From contig NC_092859.1 in the NCBI RefSeq assembly GCF_032062135.1, forward strand, positions 66,916,116-66,980,115: a stretch of DNA of 64,000 nt, written 5' to 3'. The position numbers were made by a program, and so were the translations under genes. Source of the DNA: Pyxicephalus adspersus (lineage: Eukaryota; Chordata; Amphibia; Anura; Pyxicephalidae). Numbering within the stretch: position 1 is the stretch's first letter; each line of letters opens with the position of its first letter. Positions 45,121 through 58,260 of this stretch are shown piece after piece. Under the pieces are notes generated by a model, which did no database searches, was not told the origin of the DNA, and worked only from the letters and a program-made list of their open reading frames with translations.

Positions 45121-45375
45121 GGGTCTAAATTAATGCTTTCAAGACTGGAGAAAATAGACTAATATGGGAAAACCTCAGTGATCCAGCAAAAGTCATTTGA
45201 TAATTATTGGCCAGTATTTTCAATCCTGAGGCAGATCCATTCCAGGATTGTTGAATCACCCATATTTGGCAAAATAAAAGCAAAAGATGGAATTAGGAAA
45301 TAATTCATTTGCTGGGCCACCCTGGATCTCCCATGATAATGTTCTCAAGTCTTGAAGAACTTTAAGTCAAACCGA
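45121..45375. mobile_element. MITE of the GGGCCTGATTTATTAAA family, copy 3
   Basis: 'gactggagaaaatagac' and 'gtgatccagcaaa' at the left; 'ttgctgggccaccctgg' and 'caagtcttgaagaacttta' at the right. More decayed ends than the other copies. A direct repeat of about 30 bp ('taccatttaaaaaaaaataacatttacagtatttg') follows immediately at 45385-45450. Confidence 0.65.
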
Positions 45376-46890
45376 CGGTCTCATTTAAAAAAAAATAACA
45401 TTTACAGTATTTGTACCATTTAAAAAAAAATAACATTTACAGTATTTGTACCTGTTGATGTTAGTCTTAATGTAATATAATGTAAAACTAGGTTTGTCGA
45501 ATGAAAAAATATAATGGCAGCATATGAAATATTATACAGTAATTTTTAAGTGACATGTGCTGCACCTTTGAGCCAAGGAACATTTCTGACTTTTACTTAA
45601 AAAATAGTAAAAAGATAGTTTTAAATGTATAAAAACTGCATTACAAATTTTAGCATTTTTCACATAAGAATGTCTAACATGGGATGTGGTAATGGGAACT
45701 CACATTCACAAATTAGGCACATACTAATTTTGGTATTTTGGTGTAAATTGTTTTCATTGCCAGTGAACTTATTTCTTTGCAGTAAACCCTTTGTTCCTTA
45801 TTTAGAGAGAACTTTTTAAACTTTGTTATGCTGCCTTTAGGGAAAAGCAAAAATGTCCCCTCATTATTCTTTTTTTTTTAGGGGTTTTCCTCCAGAAAAA
45901 CCCAGACAGCAAACATAACACATAATAAAAAATGTAAACCGACAGTAAACTACTGACAATCAAAGAATAAAATGAACTACCAGAAAGACCTTGAAAAACA
46001 CCATTTACAATCAAAAATAAAGAGTAGAACTTTAACCCAAGCAGCGTTTTGAGCAAAATTCAGAAATTTTGATTAGGTAAAATTTTGCTGATGTTGGAAT
46101 CAGTTTTGTTTCCTGAAAATATTCAATTTTTATTTGCTTAGCATATAATAATACATTAATACCTACCTTTTATGTTGGCAGCAAGTGATAATTGTGAAAG
46201 ATTTAGGTTATTACTTTAAAAGCATTTTGCAATTCAAATGACGTTGGTACATAGATAATGGATTGTCAGTCCTGTATGCCAACTTTAGTCAAAACATAAT
46301 AACAAAGCATGAATTCCTTTATACTGAAATCACTGCAATCTTTACTAAAACTAGGTTTTGATAAACTTAAAATGTGTTAGATACCTAAAAACAAATGTAT
46401 TTGTTAAGATTTTTTTTTATAGGCCAGAGCAATTTATCATTTCTTGTATAGGCCTGGTAATTCGACTATAATTTTGTCATTACCATTGCCCAGTATAATA
46501 TATATATATACACACACCAATTAAATAGGCATACATGTTATTCATAAAAAATACAGTTTAAAAAAATACACAAAATACTGTTTTCATTTTTTGTAAGATC
46601 TCTTTAACTACATCAGTTCAGTTAGGCTTTGTATGTAAACATTGGCAGCATTTAAAAAGGTTTGCTCATGTGCTATGTATATGTACATGGTCAACAGGGT
46701 TTTAATGGACAATAATTAGGGCTTTAGGTAAGAATCAAAATTTTAGTTGTGAATGCTAGCTCTTTGGGCACTGGACTCTATTTCCTCCCTTTTTGTATTG
46801 TTGTGGACTTTTTTTTTTGTTGATGTGGTTTGGGGTCAGTGGTTGTTTTTAACTGCTGTCCTTCCCAAAATGGGCTCCTTTACATGTCAC
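45376..46890. other. Intergenic, no recognised gene
   Basis: Includes a short tandem duplication at 45385-45450 and a TA/CA microsatellite near 46497-46517. Otherwise AT-rich. Confidence 0.6.
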
Positions 46891-46894
46891 TTCC

Positions 46895-47075
46895 TGCATC
46901 GTTCAAACGATTGTATCTAGCATGTGTACACTATTGGTGGATATTATTTGAAAGATCGTATTGTTACAGCATGTACAAGATTGTGCACAATACGATCGTT
47001 CAAAATAATTGTGCATTATCGTTAGTTGTTCGTTTTCTAACTATAATTATTGCAAGTGTGTACCTAGCTTTAGGA
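46895..47075. mobile_element. Non-autonomous DNA element, 'AATTATTGCA.GTGTGTAC' family
   Basis: 'gttcaaacgattgtatctagcatgtgtacac' at the left and 'attattgcaagtgtgtacctagctttagg' at the right, with the internal 'acgatcgttca' / 'tgaaagatcgt' pair. Related to 42876-42960. Confidence 0.55.
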
Positions 47076-47979
47076 CTGCTGTTTCAAAAGGTTTTTTTGT
47101 CTATATCTTTTGGTATTTTATATACTATTATATACTTTTTCTATTGACTTTTAAGACAGTTGACATCTGCAAATGCAAAACTTTTGAAACAGAACTTACC
47201 TCACTTTACCATGAATTTTAATTATGTGTGCATGTAGTATATATAAACATTTATAGTGGGTGTGGTGCATAATTACCTGATAAGAATACATTAACTGCTC
47301 ACACTTGCATTGCAGCACACTGGGGTTTACAGCCACTCATTATTGTGTTACTAATAATGTTGCATTCACAATTTTTGGTTACTAGTGGTGCTGCTCTTAC
47401 ACATGTACGTGGTTAACACACTGCACCATCTGGGCAAATATGAATGGGCTTTAAAAAGTTTTAAAATCAACTCATTATTAAGTTACTGCAGAATTCTGGT
47501 GGCCATGTGACTATTTAACATAGATTACTAGGAAAAGCAGGAGAGCAGAACTGCGAACAACAATTATTGTTACACTGAGGATTTGCACACATGCAAACAG
47601 TCACATTTGAATATAGAATAAAAAGATTGTGTATCTTATGGCCATAACAAATACTCTGGCTTGTACCTTCTACCTCTGCACAGCAAGAAACATGTACTTG
47701 TGGAATAATGTTTCTGCAAAGCATAGCTCTGTTCCTGACAGGCACACGAATGGAAAGCAGCAGCATTTTATAAATCCTTTTGTATTTGTGAATCACAAAT
47801 GACTCACTTGAAACTAAGCTATAAAACTAAGGTGCACATCTGCAGTGTCTCATAACAAATGGCTGCATAATGATAAGAACTCCTTCATTCTAGTGCTGTA
47901 GGATTTGACTTACAATATCAGAACTATTTTATTTACAAAGTGAACATCCTGTGATCTGATTTTAATTTTTTTTTTCTAG
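47076..47979. other. Sequence immediately upstream of the SH3RF2 coding exon
   Basis: Either intron 1 of SH3RF2 or intergenic. A pyrimidine tract (about 47962-47976) leads to the acceptor AG at 47978-47979. No promoter-like GC-rich region seen. Confidence 0.6.
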
Positions 47980-48392
47980 TGATATGAATATATCGATGTG
48001 ATCTTCTGACTAACATGGATGATTTAGTGGTTCTAGATCTGCTGGATTGCCCTGTGTGCTTGGGAAAATTGGATGCTACTGCAAAAGTGTTGCCATGCCA
48101 GCATACCTTCTGCCAGCCATGCTTGCAGCGGATTCTGAAATCTAAAAAAGAGCTAAGGTGTCCAGAATGTAGGACCCCAGTACATTGCAACATTGAAGAG
48201 CTGCCAGCAAACCTGTTGTTAGTACGCCTACTGGAAGGTATAAAAAGTGGGAAAGGCCTGATGAGGAAAAATTCCATTCAAAGAATGGGAGGACTTTTTG
48301 CCCAGGAATCCTTCAGGAAAACTCGTGAACAGAAATCAAACTATGAATCAAATTTCAGGCTGTTTCCAAAGAACAGCATGCCTTTGGAAGGG
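47980..48392 (+). CDS. SH3RF2: SH3RF2 first coding exon, RING domain (residues 1-126)
   Basis: The coding part is 48015-48392 (126 codons), with 35 nt of 5' UTR after the acceptor (TTTTTTTTCTAG at 47968-47979). The donor is GGG|GTAAGA at 48393, phase 0. Residues 12-52 form a complete C3HC4 RING: C12, C15, C28, H30, C33, C36, C49, C52 ([17 protein letters not shown]). It is followed by the POSH-family block [20 protein letters not shown]. Family role: cytosolic E3 ubiquitin ligase/scaffold with later SH3 domains, acting on JNK scaffold turnover and PAK4 stability. The MDDLxxLDLLxCPVC start and [12 protein letters not shown] match SH3RF2 better than SH3RF1 or SH3RF3, and the GRXCR2 neighbour agrees. 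Reading past the donor gives a short nonsense tail. Confidence 0.94.
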
Positions 48393-51300
48393 GTAAGAAG
48401 TACTACTGTATGTGCCTGTTCACTGAAACTGAAAAGTTTTAACATTTCTATATGATTATGTCTTGGCTGTAGGAAAATATTATAGTTATGAAAATCACTG
48501 TATTGTGGAAAAGCTATCTGTAATATATCACCACTACTGATCCTGAATTCTCGATTCCTATTGTAGACATATTTTCCTATTCTAGCACAGAATATATATT
48601 GGGTGCCAAAATTATTGACATTCAAAGGACAGTCTTGAGCAGATATAGTTATTTTTGTAAATGCCAAATGTTGAATTGTTTTAAATGTTAATCAAGAATT
48701 ATAAATTGTTGAACATTAGGGTTGGGAGTGCATGTTGAGTTGTATAGATTGGTGGATAATCTTGTGACTTGGATCCTATACTGCATTGTTAAACAGATGG
48801 ATGTTATTAAGCTTTACAGCAAATTAGTTTTAGAATTCTTGCAGACATGTTATTTGTCCAACAAGCTGGTATTTAAGCAATCACCTTTATAAAGTCATAT
48901 ACCCAGTTGGTATTGTCTCCTGGCTGGCTTTGAACTTGTCTTTGCGGTATTGCTGGTTAAAAATGTAAGTTGAACCCTTTGGTGGCTGGTGATTCTTTCC
49001 TTTTGTTCTTTCAAGGTACAATGTCATGCTATCCTGTAAGAACCCCTACCTGCTACTACATGCCCCTTAGTGTTCCTAACCTACTGTAAGCTCCATGTCA
49101 GATGGTGTCAAAGCTTACAATGTAACTTCTTCCTCCTCTTTGCCCGAAGACATTGTTCAAACCTTGTGATTGGAAGCTGCGGCCACAGCACTAAGTTTCG
49201 GGGGGCGGGTCAAATGCACCCTAGGAAAAGTTATTGATTCATGTTAAACGGTGAGCAGAAAAATGTGCACTAGAAAACTGCACAAAATTCCAGAGAACAC
49301 AAAGCACATTCAGTGCATTTATCAGTATAAGTATATTGTGTGAACACAAAGAGGAATCTCATATACCTGTCCACACACAGAAAAATAAGCAATCTACGTC
49401 ATGTCTGACATTGAATACAGCCAGAGTGTGTTTGGTTTGGCTTAAACATCACAGCACAAACAATATTGAACAATATTGTGTTTTGTGCAAGTTTGTACTA
49501 GGTCTGTCAATTCTAACTTGGTTTTCAAGCTAAAGATTCATTTTTCTAGCAGTCAGTTGTCAATGCAATGGGAAAGGATGATGTTCTCTACCTTGTTTAC
49601 AGACAAATTTAAAATATTTTCAGCTATGGCTGGGCATACCTTGCATTCAAATTACTAAATGTAGCCTTTGTTTGGAAACTAATATACTGTTGTATTGAAT
49701 TCTGTAGCTATTCAGTCCATACTGAACTAAACTAAAATATCAAGTTTTATAAATAAAGCATTTTTTCTGAACACACCATATTGCAGCTGAAAACTGGCAG
49801 ATATAAACTATATGCAAATAAATACAGCATTGTACTTTTTAAAATGCAAACAATCTAAGTACCTAGATGTGACTTGGTATCAGTCTCCTTTAGGTCAAAT
49901 ACAAGTAAAAAGGAAGGCAACCAGTTCATGTGCTGACAAAGCAAAGTTGTAGAAAGATGAGCTCATCCCCACATCCTCTACTGTCTGTCTAGTTGGATTT
50001 TCCACTTACTGCTGCTCTGGAGATCAGTCATCTATAAGAACCTACACACCAATGAAGTTTGTTTTTAGAATGCCCAGAAACCCAAAATGTTGAGGTGCTA
50101 TATAGCTGATAGCTATTTTTATAAAACACCAAAACATTTGGGCTTCTGGTGTATGCTGGATAAAGTGGAGTTTGTGTGTAGAAATGTAGTGGTTCATGAT
50201 AATCTAGGCTAGCAGCCAATTTACCAATGTATTTTATGATCTATATTTTTATGATATTAGTGGCTTGGGGAGGCTTGGGGACCTTTTTTTGTGGCTTGGA
50301 ATGTATCTAATGATAAAACTGAAAGCATGAAAAAAGCATATAAAAGTGGTTTCATTAAAACATTACTCAAATTGTGAAAATAGACCCTCCTTTTCTCTTT
50401 GTGTAGCTTGTATTTTCAGTAATATCATTGCAGAAATCTCTCACAATACATAAAATTCTCATTGTTCCAACTATATGTGCTAGGGGTTCAAAAATGTACC
50501 TAGCGAAACTGGATATGGTACATATTTTGATCTATATAATAAATGCCAAATTGATTTCTAAAGTAATAGTTTGGAAAAGGCCCATTTAAAATCTTGCAGA
50601 TGTTTTTCCAGGTGATAGTAAAATGACAGATACGACAGTCAGACAGGTAGTCCAGGCTATGAAGTATTACTTTGCATTCTCAAATAGGTAAAATAATTCA
50701 TATGTAAGATTTTCAACATGGAGACCTTACTTGTGCTTTTAAGCATAAAATTAATTTTACTGAATGACTAGTTTTAAAATGCAGCCTTTTAGTTTAATAA
50801 GCTTCACAGCTTATTTCCCATATTCTCCAAGTGGTTTCTCGCTCTCTCTTTCAAAAGCAATAATAACATATTTAGCTGATATGTTCTCTGAGGAGATTTG
50901 GACAAGGCATGTAGAGTAATAAATTAATGGTAAGTATCTTGATTTCATTAATATTAAAATGGATCTGAGATTAAAGCATAAAATCTCAACTTCTGAAGTT
51001 CAGTTTCAAATTTTTTCCAACATAAAATCAAGTTTTTTGTTAACTGTACATATATATAGAATAAACTTCTCTGAAGTTCTTCGCTTGAAAACCATATTTA
51101 GTTGCTCCAGCACAAAACAATTAGACTACCCATGTTCTTCACTGGTGAAGAGGATTGTCGAGCTCTGGAAATGTGTTGGCTTTTTATGTACAACCGTCCA
51201 CTTTATTTTGACTCTTAGTTGTTTTATTTCGTAGTTCTATTGCCATTGACACACATACAAAAACCATCCTCAATAAAAATGATCCCTATGGTGTCATTGT

Positions 51301-52016
51301 TAACTATCTTTTATTCTAATTTGCTCAATGTCAAAGTACAGCATATATACATATATATATTTATATATATATTTACACACACAGTAACATTCAAAAATCC
51401 GGCCTTCAATAATTCGGATCCTTTAGTTTTCCATGGATTTTGGAGCGCATTTTCAAATTTACGCTGTTTTCTGAAGGCACTGTTTATGTTTTGATGGTGC
51501 TGTACTCCAGAATCAGCTGTTAGGTCTTGCTTTTCCTTCTGTAAAATGAAGCTGTTCCTGCTGCTGAGGATGCTGTTACTGTCAGTCATGAAGATGATCA
51601 TCATGACAGCCTATCTGCTATTCTTTTCGAGGGTACAGTCATGATTAAAATTCTGAGGCACTATTTTGTTTAGTTGAAATAAAGTTCTGTAAAACTTTTT
51701 TATATATATATATATCTTCATCATTAAATTATTTGGACCAGTGAAGTAATATAGAGTGGTGGTACAGATGTTTTGTGGAGGAATGCATTATGTTCTGGGT
51801 AGTGCCTTAGCTGGCACCCCACTAAGCAGTTGGAGGGAATGTGAAGGCCTAAACACTATTTATGTTTTTGAATAGCTGGCTAGTAGTATGCATAAATTTT
51901 GCCATTTACATGTATATAAGTAAATAATTAAGCTCCCGATTCAAAGAGCCGACATAGGTAGAGTGTGTTTCTCTGTTTCCCCTTCAGTTTTTTTCCATTA
52001 TGTACATCAGTACAAA

Positions 52017-52145
52017 CAGTGCTTTTTTGTAAGAAAAAAGGTGCCGGAACACTGTCTTCCCCTTCATGAACGGACTTGGAAAATCTGTCAAAAAAAAAGG
52101 TGCCGGAACTCTGTTCTGGTGTGTTCAATGAGAAAAAAAGCCCTG
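52017..52145. mobile_element. hAT MITE with perfect 8-bp target duplication
   Basis: 129 bp; ends CAGTGCTTTTTTGT and (complement) CAGGGCTTTTTTTCTC. Flanked by AGTACAAA on both sides (52009-52016 and 52146-52153). Contains two copies of an 'aaaaaaggtgccggaac.ctgt' block (about 52036 and 52096). Confidence 0.95.
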
Positions 52146-52954
52146 AGTACAAAATAAAGTTCATTTTAAATATCAAAACTGTTTATATTAGGAAAATCAA
52201 CAGGAAATCCAAACTCTTAAAGTTGTATTCTTTAAAGGGAAATTTTGCAGTTGGGATTATTTGTTGATACCTCTCCATGAAAGTAATTCTATTCTCATTA
52301 CCCAAGCAGGACACAAGTAAGACAAAAAATGGTAGGAATAAAACACTTCCTATATAGAGATTTCAAAGAGATTTTTATTTACATACACTTATAACGATGT
52401 AAGGTTTATAGTATAACTACATGTTCTCAGTGGATTTTAGCAAGCAGGGGCTTCTCTGTAAAAAGTGTGCCTTAATGACAGTTAATGACAGTTCAAGGTG
52501 GAAATTGTCTATACCTATAAATCTCCACGAGATCCTCAAATGGCAGTAAATTCTGCCAGGAGATTTATTCCTCCCCTATTCAAATTATAGGTAACATTTT
52601 TAGGCTATAGGTACACTTTAAGCTTTTGTTTTTTGCAATAGATATGTAATAGATGAAGGGATTTGCTAATCTAAAAATTTCTAGCAATCAACTTCTTGCC
52701 TTATACCCTGAAAATATTGATATGAACAAATGAAAAGAAAAAAGGCCAGGGTATTTCTTAACTGGCAGTGTATTGAAAGAAAAGAATATAAAGTAACAAT
52801 GTTTCCTTCAAATGTAATTTTCATACAACAATTTTGGTGTTTTGTACAGTAAAGTTGTTACATAGTCACCCTAGCTGAAATGCGTGAGGGAGGGTATCTT
52901 TGACCTGTTTCACTAGACATAGAATGCCTGAGATAATAGTTGCAATTAAACATT

Positions 52955-53745
52955 TAATGCCCCGACGCATTTGTGGGCACACAAACCACAACCAACTCCA
53001 GATATCCTTCAATCAGGCTTTATTCAATGTCATAAAGCACAGCAAGGGTTAAGTCCAAACAAGCAAAGTACAAGAGGGTAAGGCAAAGACAGGTCAAGAA
53101 CAATCCGAGGTCAGGGCTGGCAGTAGGCAGAATGGTCAGTAACAATCCGAGGTCAGGCCAGGCAGAGTTCAAGCACAGTCAACTTCAGACCAGGTCACTA
53201 TGGAGATGACAAAAGCAGGTAAACTTAACCAACACAAGGTCGCACCCAAGCACACTGTGTTCACAGAGGCTTATAGCGGGCAATGGTGTACAGGACAGGC
53301 TCTCCTTAAATGGCCAGAGTGACCAATGACCTTGCGCCACCTGGCGCCGTCTGATAGGTGACTCACTGAATCCCCTGCAGGGAATTCAAACTAACTATGT
53401 CCCGCCCCGGGGCGAGGCAGCCGAGTGCCACGCCCTCAGGGGGTACAAGAGGGACGCATTGTAGCACGCGCACCTCTTCCCACAGCACCCCTAGGACGTG
53501 CACTACTTTGCACATGCAAAGGAGTGCTGAGAGCAGGAGTTTCAGTAACCACATCCGAAGGGATGAAAGGGATGCCGCCTGGCTGAACAGTAGTTTGGCC
53601 AGGACGGATCCCTCCGCCTGCAGAGAGAGACAAGCTGCGAGCAGAGCAGTAGCCTCGGCCATGCTGCCTGTTACAGCGGCGTCTCCCTCTGTGGCTGGGA
53701 CCCCCAGGGACACCGCGGGCTCGCAGGACGGGTAAGTTCCTTACA
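52955..53745 (-). mobile_element. LTR-like block with GC-rich part and polyadenylation signal
   Basis: On the minus strand it runs from a GC- and CpG-rich segment (53745-53380), through a repeated 'ctgacctcggattgtt' motif (two copies, about 53102 and 53143), to AATAAA at 53024-53019, followed about 60 bp later by the block's end. This order (promoter-like part, then polyA signal) suggests a solo LTR, probably of a Ty3/Gypsy-like element. No terminal duplication was confirmed. Open frames on both strands of the GC-rich part do not match known proteins. Confidence 0.5.
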
Positions 53746-56570
53746 CCCTGGCCTTTTTTCTTTTCTTCTTTTCATTTGTTCATTTTGCAATACATACCAC
53801 AATACTACAATTTTGGTATCCCTGATGTCTTGATTTTCACAAGTATCTAAAAATGTTCTCAACTAAACAGTAGGATCATTTGTTAATTGTACTTTTTTAT
53901 TACAGTTGTATTTTTTTTTTTATTTGCAGTATGTGTGGGTTAAATTGCTGGTGCTGGGAAACAGAAACATCTCATATTCCCAAACCTAGTGTCAGTTAGC
54001 CCACAAATAGAAAATTAGGCTATTGTGTGACAGCATACTTTGTTGTTGATACACTATGATTTATTGTACTAGACGTCTGAAGTCTTTATTTACCAAGTAA
54101 CTAATAAAATGGTTATAGAGTAAGGTATTTTATAGCTTTTTATGTGTTTTATTAATCAGTAAAGATTTTAAATACGGGGCTGTAATATGGGAAATATGGA
54201 TATTTACCACTAGGGAACAAATTTAAACAAATTTTTTGTTGATTTTAATTTTACAAGTTTTTTTGTCATCTCCACATCCTTGTCTTCCTGTACCCTGTAC
54301 TTAAGAACTCTGGCAACAGCTACAGCAATTCTGCAGTTATCTTTTTAAGCTAGCAGGCTATGGTGCTCGGTGTTCAAATGGCTTTTTTTATAGCCGTCAA
54401 TAAGGAAACAACTTCGCTCTAGTTTGAGAAAAACATCTAACCCCTAAACCTGAGTTTTATTAGCTTATGGGCTGATCTGCACAGGAAAAGAGAGAACCCT
54501 CAATACAGGAACATCACAGTTGAGACTCCTATTTTGTGTACTTGCAACACAAATATAAGGCTTAAAAATGAACCCTTTGTGCTGCTGTAAATAATCAAGG
54601 TATACTAAAATGAGGCCCCTAAGTTTTTTTCTACTACAGATCAGGGGATACCAAATATTTCCAATGCTATAGTGTGGGGTTTGCCTGTGCATCATAATTG
54701 TGCATAGGTGCAACTATGTAGGGTGTATTTATTGTCTTTATTATTGGATTTTATCATTTTTTCCCTTGGTTAGCTTTACTTTGCTGGAGAGAGAGATTAG
54801 AGTGCATCCATTTGCACCTTCTTTGGAGCTTCTTTTCCCCAGAGCTGAAAGTATATAGAAGTCAGACAGATATCATCATGTGTGAAAAAGCTAATAATTA
54901 CTGGCCTTGCAGAGGGACAGGTCTGGTGACAGCAATTTATTATGAAAAGACTGGAAGTAAAATATCTGGTCAATGGAGATAATTTTATTCCAGTGTATAT
55001 TAGGTTACCACCTAGCCTACCATTTTATCAGCCTGGCTGGTTAAAATTGAACTTATTGTCAGTTTTTATTGAAAAATGATTTTACGGCTGGTATTTTCTT
55101 CAGAAGAAATGCAGCCTATTTGTTAAGGAATGTACTATTCATGTCACATATACATGTAAAAGTTTCCACGGATATTTGATACTTCAACTTTGATGTATTG
55201 CCAACTGTTATCAGACTTTTATGGAGGTTTACAAGTGCCAGCGGTATTCAGAGATTACAGGACAGAAAATCTGTCTGCTCAGAAAAATGTGTAAGAGAAG
55301 TTCCATTGTCAACTTTATCTTGAACATTTTCACTTCTAATCCACACCAGAATATTTTTTGTACTTGTATGTTTAATGTTAATGAAAATTCTATCATGTAT
55401 ACCGATTTATTTATGTTTACTGGTCTTTAACAAAATAGTATAGGGTTCAAGTTGCACATCCTATAGGAATAAATCAAGAGTAAGTTTTCAAAACTTTGCA
55501 TGCTCTAAGTTCTGTGTAAGTTCTAAGTAAGTTCTGTGTCAGAACATTCTGCGTACAGATGACTGTTGGGCAGAGTAGACACTAGAGTGGTAAAAGCCCT
55601 CCTCTAGAATGGTGAAAGGTTCCAGGTTTATGGCCAACTTGATTCCTAAAACCCTAAAATGCAAGGAGAAATGCAATTTATTTATTGACAATAGCATTAA
55701 TACAAATGTATAAACAATTTTCAGGAATAATTTGTTGAGGTGACAGAATAACTTATTGGAAAGTACTGCAATACTGCATCAAGATCACATTTCAGGTTAA
55801 GCTTTCTATTGTCGCTGCAATCACAGTTCATGACCTATACAAAATAAACCATTATTGGATAAAATGCATCCAGGTGGCAATTACTATAATCCACAGTACG
55901 GAATTAACTGGATTTTGTGCTGATTTTAATTATCATGGTTTTCCCAAATTTTTAGTGGTAGACCTAGCTGTTGACCAGACATCCCTGTTGCTCAGGGAAT
56001 ATTATTAATAAACATCCACTTGACAGGGTAAAGGAAAAATTTGGTAATATCACCTGACAAGGTAAGTATATGAAGCATAAATGTAGTTTAATATTACAAA
56101 AGATGGTTCACTACAAGTAAACCAAAAGTTATTAAAAGAAGGTTATGTTCTCAAAACATACACTTTTGATTTCTCAACGCATTTCACAGTGAAAAGCAGC
56201 ATCTTCAGGAGAACAAGTTCATCTCATAGGACCACTAATGCATGGGACCCAACCATAACAAGCAGTTCATTGAAGCAATGGACAAGAAAAAGGCCAATTG
56301 ATGGAAATGGTGGAGGACAGTACATTCAAAGAAAGGTCTCTTTATGAAAAAAAGTGTTGGAAATGAGACTCCCTTGGTTTAATATAAGAGTTTTTGTCAA
56401 TTTCTAAATAAATAGGGAAGCTATAGGTGGCTCCATAGGATTTTAAGGGTTTGAGAAACTGTAGTTGGTACAGGAAATTTTATTTTTGTGTTAGTCCTCC
56501 CCCTTTTTTTGCCAGCTTTGTATTACTTGTTTTTTTAATGATTGAAGAAATTATAATTGTTCTCTCTTTA

Positions 56571-56792
56571 GGCCTGATTTATCAAAGCTCTCCAAGGCTG
56601 GAGAAAATACACTTACATCAGTGAACCTGGGTGATCCAACAAACCTGGAATGGATTTATTAAAAGTCATTTGCTCTTTGTTAGCAAATGCTTTCAATCCT
56701 GAACCAGCTCCATTCCAGGTATTCTGGATTACCCAGGTTCACTGACGAAAGTGCATCTTCCCCTGCTTTGGAGAGCTTTAATAAATCAGGCC
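56571..56792. mobile_element. MITE of the GGGCCTGATTTATTAAA family, copy 4
   Basis: Best preserved copy. Left arm GGCCTGATTTATCAAAGCTC and right arm (complement) GGGCCTGATTTATTAAAGCT, with arms of about 100 bp pairing nearly end to end ('gtgaacctgggtgatcca' / 'tggattacccaggttcac'). 222 bp, no coding capacity. Confidence 0.85.
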
Positions 56793-57939
56793 CTTTGTAT
56801 TAAGTCTATTTATACTACACATTGTACTTTGTCTGGTCTATGTCATATTCATTTCCTTCTCTAAAATAATATTGTTAAACATATTTGGAAAAAGGTTGAT
56901 CAAGTAGAAAACCCTCCTGAGTGATCACCCACCTTTTTTCTTGGCTGCTGCCTACAGACTAAATGTCCCCCAACTTATTTTAGACAGCAGAAATATTATT
57001 TATGACATTGGGACTGTGTAGCATACTTTTTCCAAATAGAAGAATTATAAACTTATTAATTAAAAGAATTAAAAACTTACTAAAATTATAAACGAGTATA
57101 GTGCAAAGTACAAAGGCAATAAATAAATCAACCTTAAGTGTAATCAAAGTGATAACGTAACTGTTTATCCAGCATTAACATCAACTTAGCATTTAGCTTT
57201 GATTTTGCCACAGTTTGAGTTTAATACTAGCCAAATGTATATATATGTATACAGTGTAAAAAAATATTTGTCTATTCTTTTTATGTTGTTTGTCTCAGTC
57301 CCCCTAACTGTCCTAAAACTAGTAAAAATGAGAGTATATGAATGCTTTAAAAAATCTTTTTAAAATACTATTAGGAATAGTCAATCCCTAATTTGTGATC
57401 CACCCAAAGACCACCAAAACCTAAGCCCATTTTATTAGGCTAGACAACTAGATTATAAGGTATACCCAGACTTTTGTGATGGTGCAAAAATGCGTCTTTG
57501 TTGTTAACAGGGCTACTGGATGATAATAACTAATCATGCAATGCACACAATATGCTGGAATGTGTTCTTCTGGGATAGTATTAGTATATATACATTCCAT
57601 GGTCCAAATACAGATAAGTGTAATAGTTGGCATAACTTCCCTTACTGCAGGTAAACTGTCACATAATGCACAGCTGTGAACATTGTTCTAACCCATCCCC
57701 CACATCCCATAGGCCAGTAAGTGATGGCAGTGATTTCATGGTCTCAGTAAATCACAGAAATATGTCAAATATGTCAAACAAAAAGTATAAATGAATCATG
57801 ATAACCGTAATAAACCTGTAATTTAGTAAACAGTAAAACATGAAAAATAGAAACATTTTAGGCATCTTTTATAGAAAATGTGCAGTCCAAATAGTAGCAA
57901 TGTCAATTAAAAAGGGATCGATTCTTTGTTATCATGTTT

Positions 57940-58260
57940 TATGTTACTTACTCCTGGTCACTGCACTGCATATTTTGTTACTTAGCCTTCACACCATGCT
58001 ATATTACTGTCTCCTGATCCCTAAACTCTGTGTTACTTGCTGTTGACCCCTTAGCTCTTACTTGCAACCTACTACCGATATTTGTGTTCTGCATTACTTA
58101 TTTCAGACTGAACTCTTTATTACTTACTCCTGACCTCTGAACTTAGTGCTTTATACTACTGACTCCTGCTCTCCATTTAATAAAGTACTTACATGCTATA
58201 CTTTTGACTAATGACTCCTGCAATCTCTGTTACACATGTACCGACTCATGTGCTCTTTAT
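57940..58260. repeat. Degenerate tandem repeat, 'gttactt.ctcctgacc' units
   Basis: About eight to nine imperfect units of roughly 30-40 bp built from 'tgttacttactcctgacccctgaactc'. Strongly diverged. Confidence 0.65.

Noticed and set aside
48393..48455. Extension of the SH3RF2 frame to 146 residues
   Set aside because: A consensus donor GTAAGA begins at 48393 exactly where the family exon ends; the extra residues do not match the family.
53363..53735. Overlapping open frames of 112-116 codons on both strands in the GC-rich block
   Set aside because: They arise from GC-rich composition with few stops, overlap each other antisense, show no recognisable domain and sit in an LTR-like repeat.
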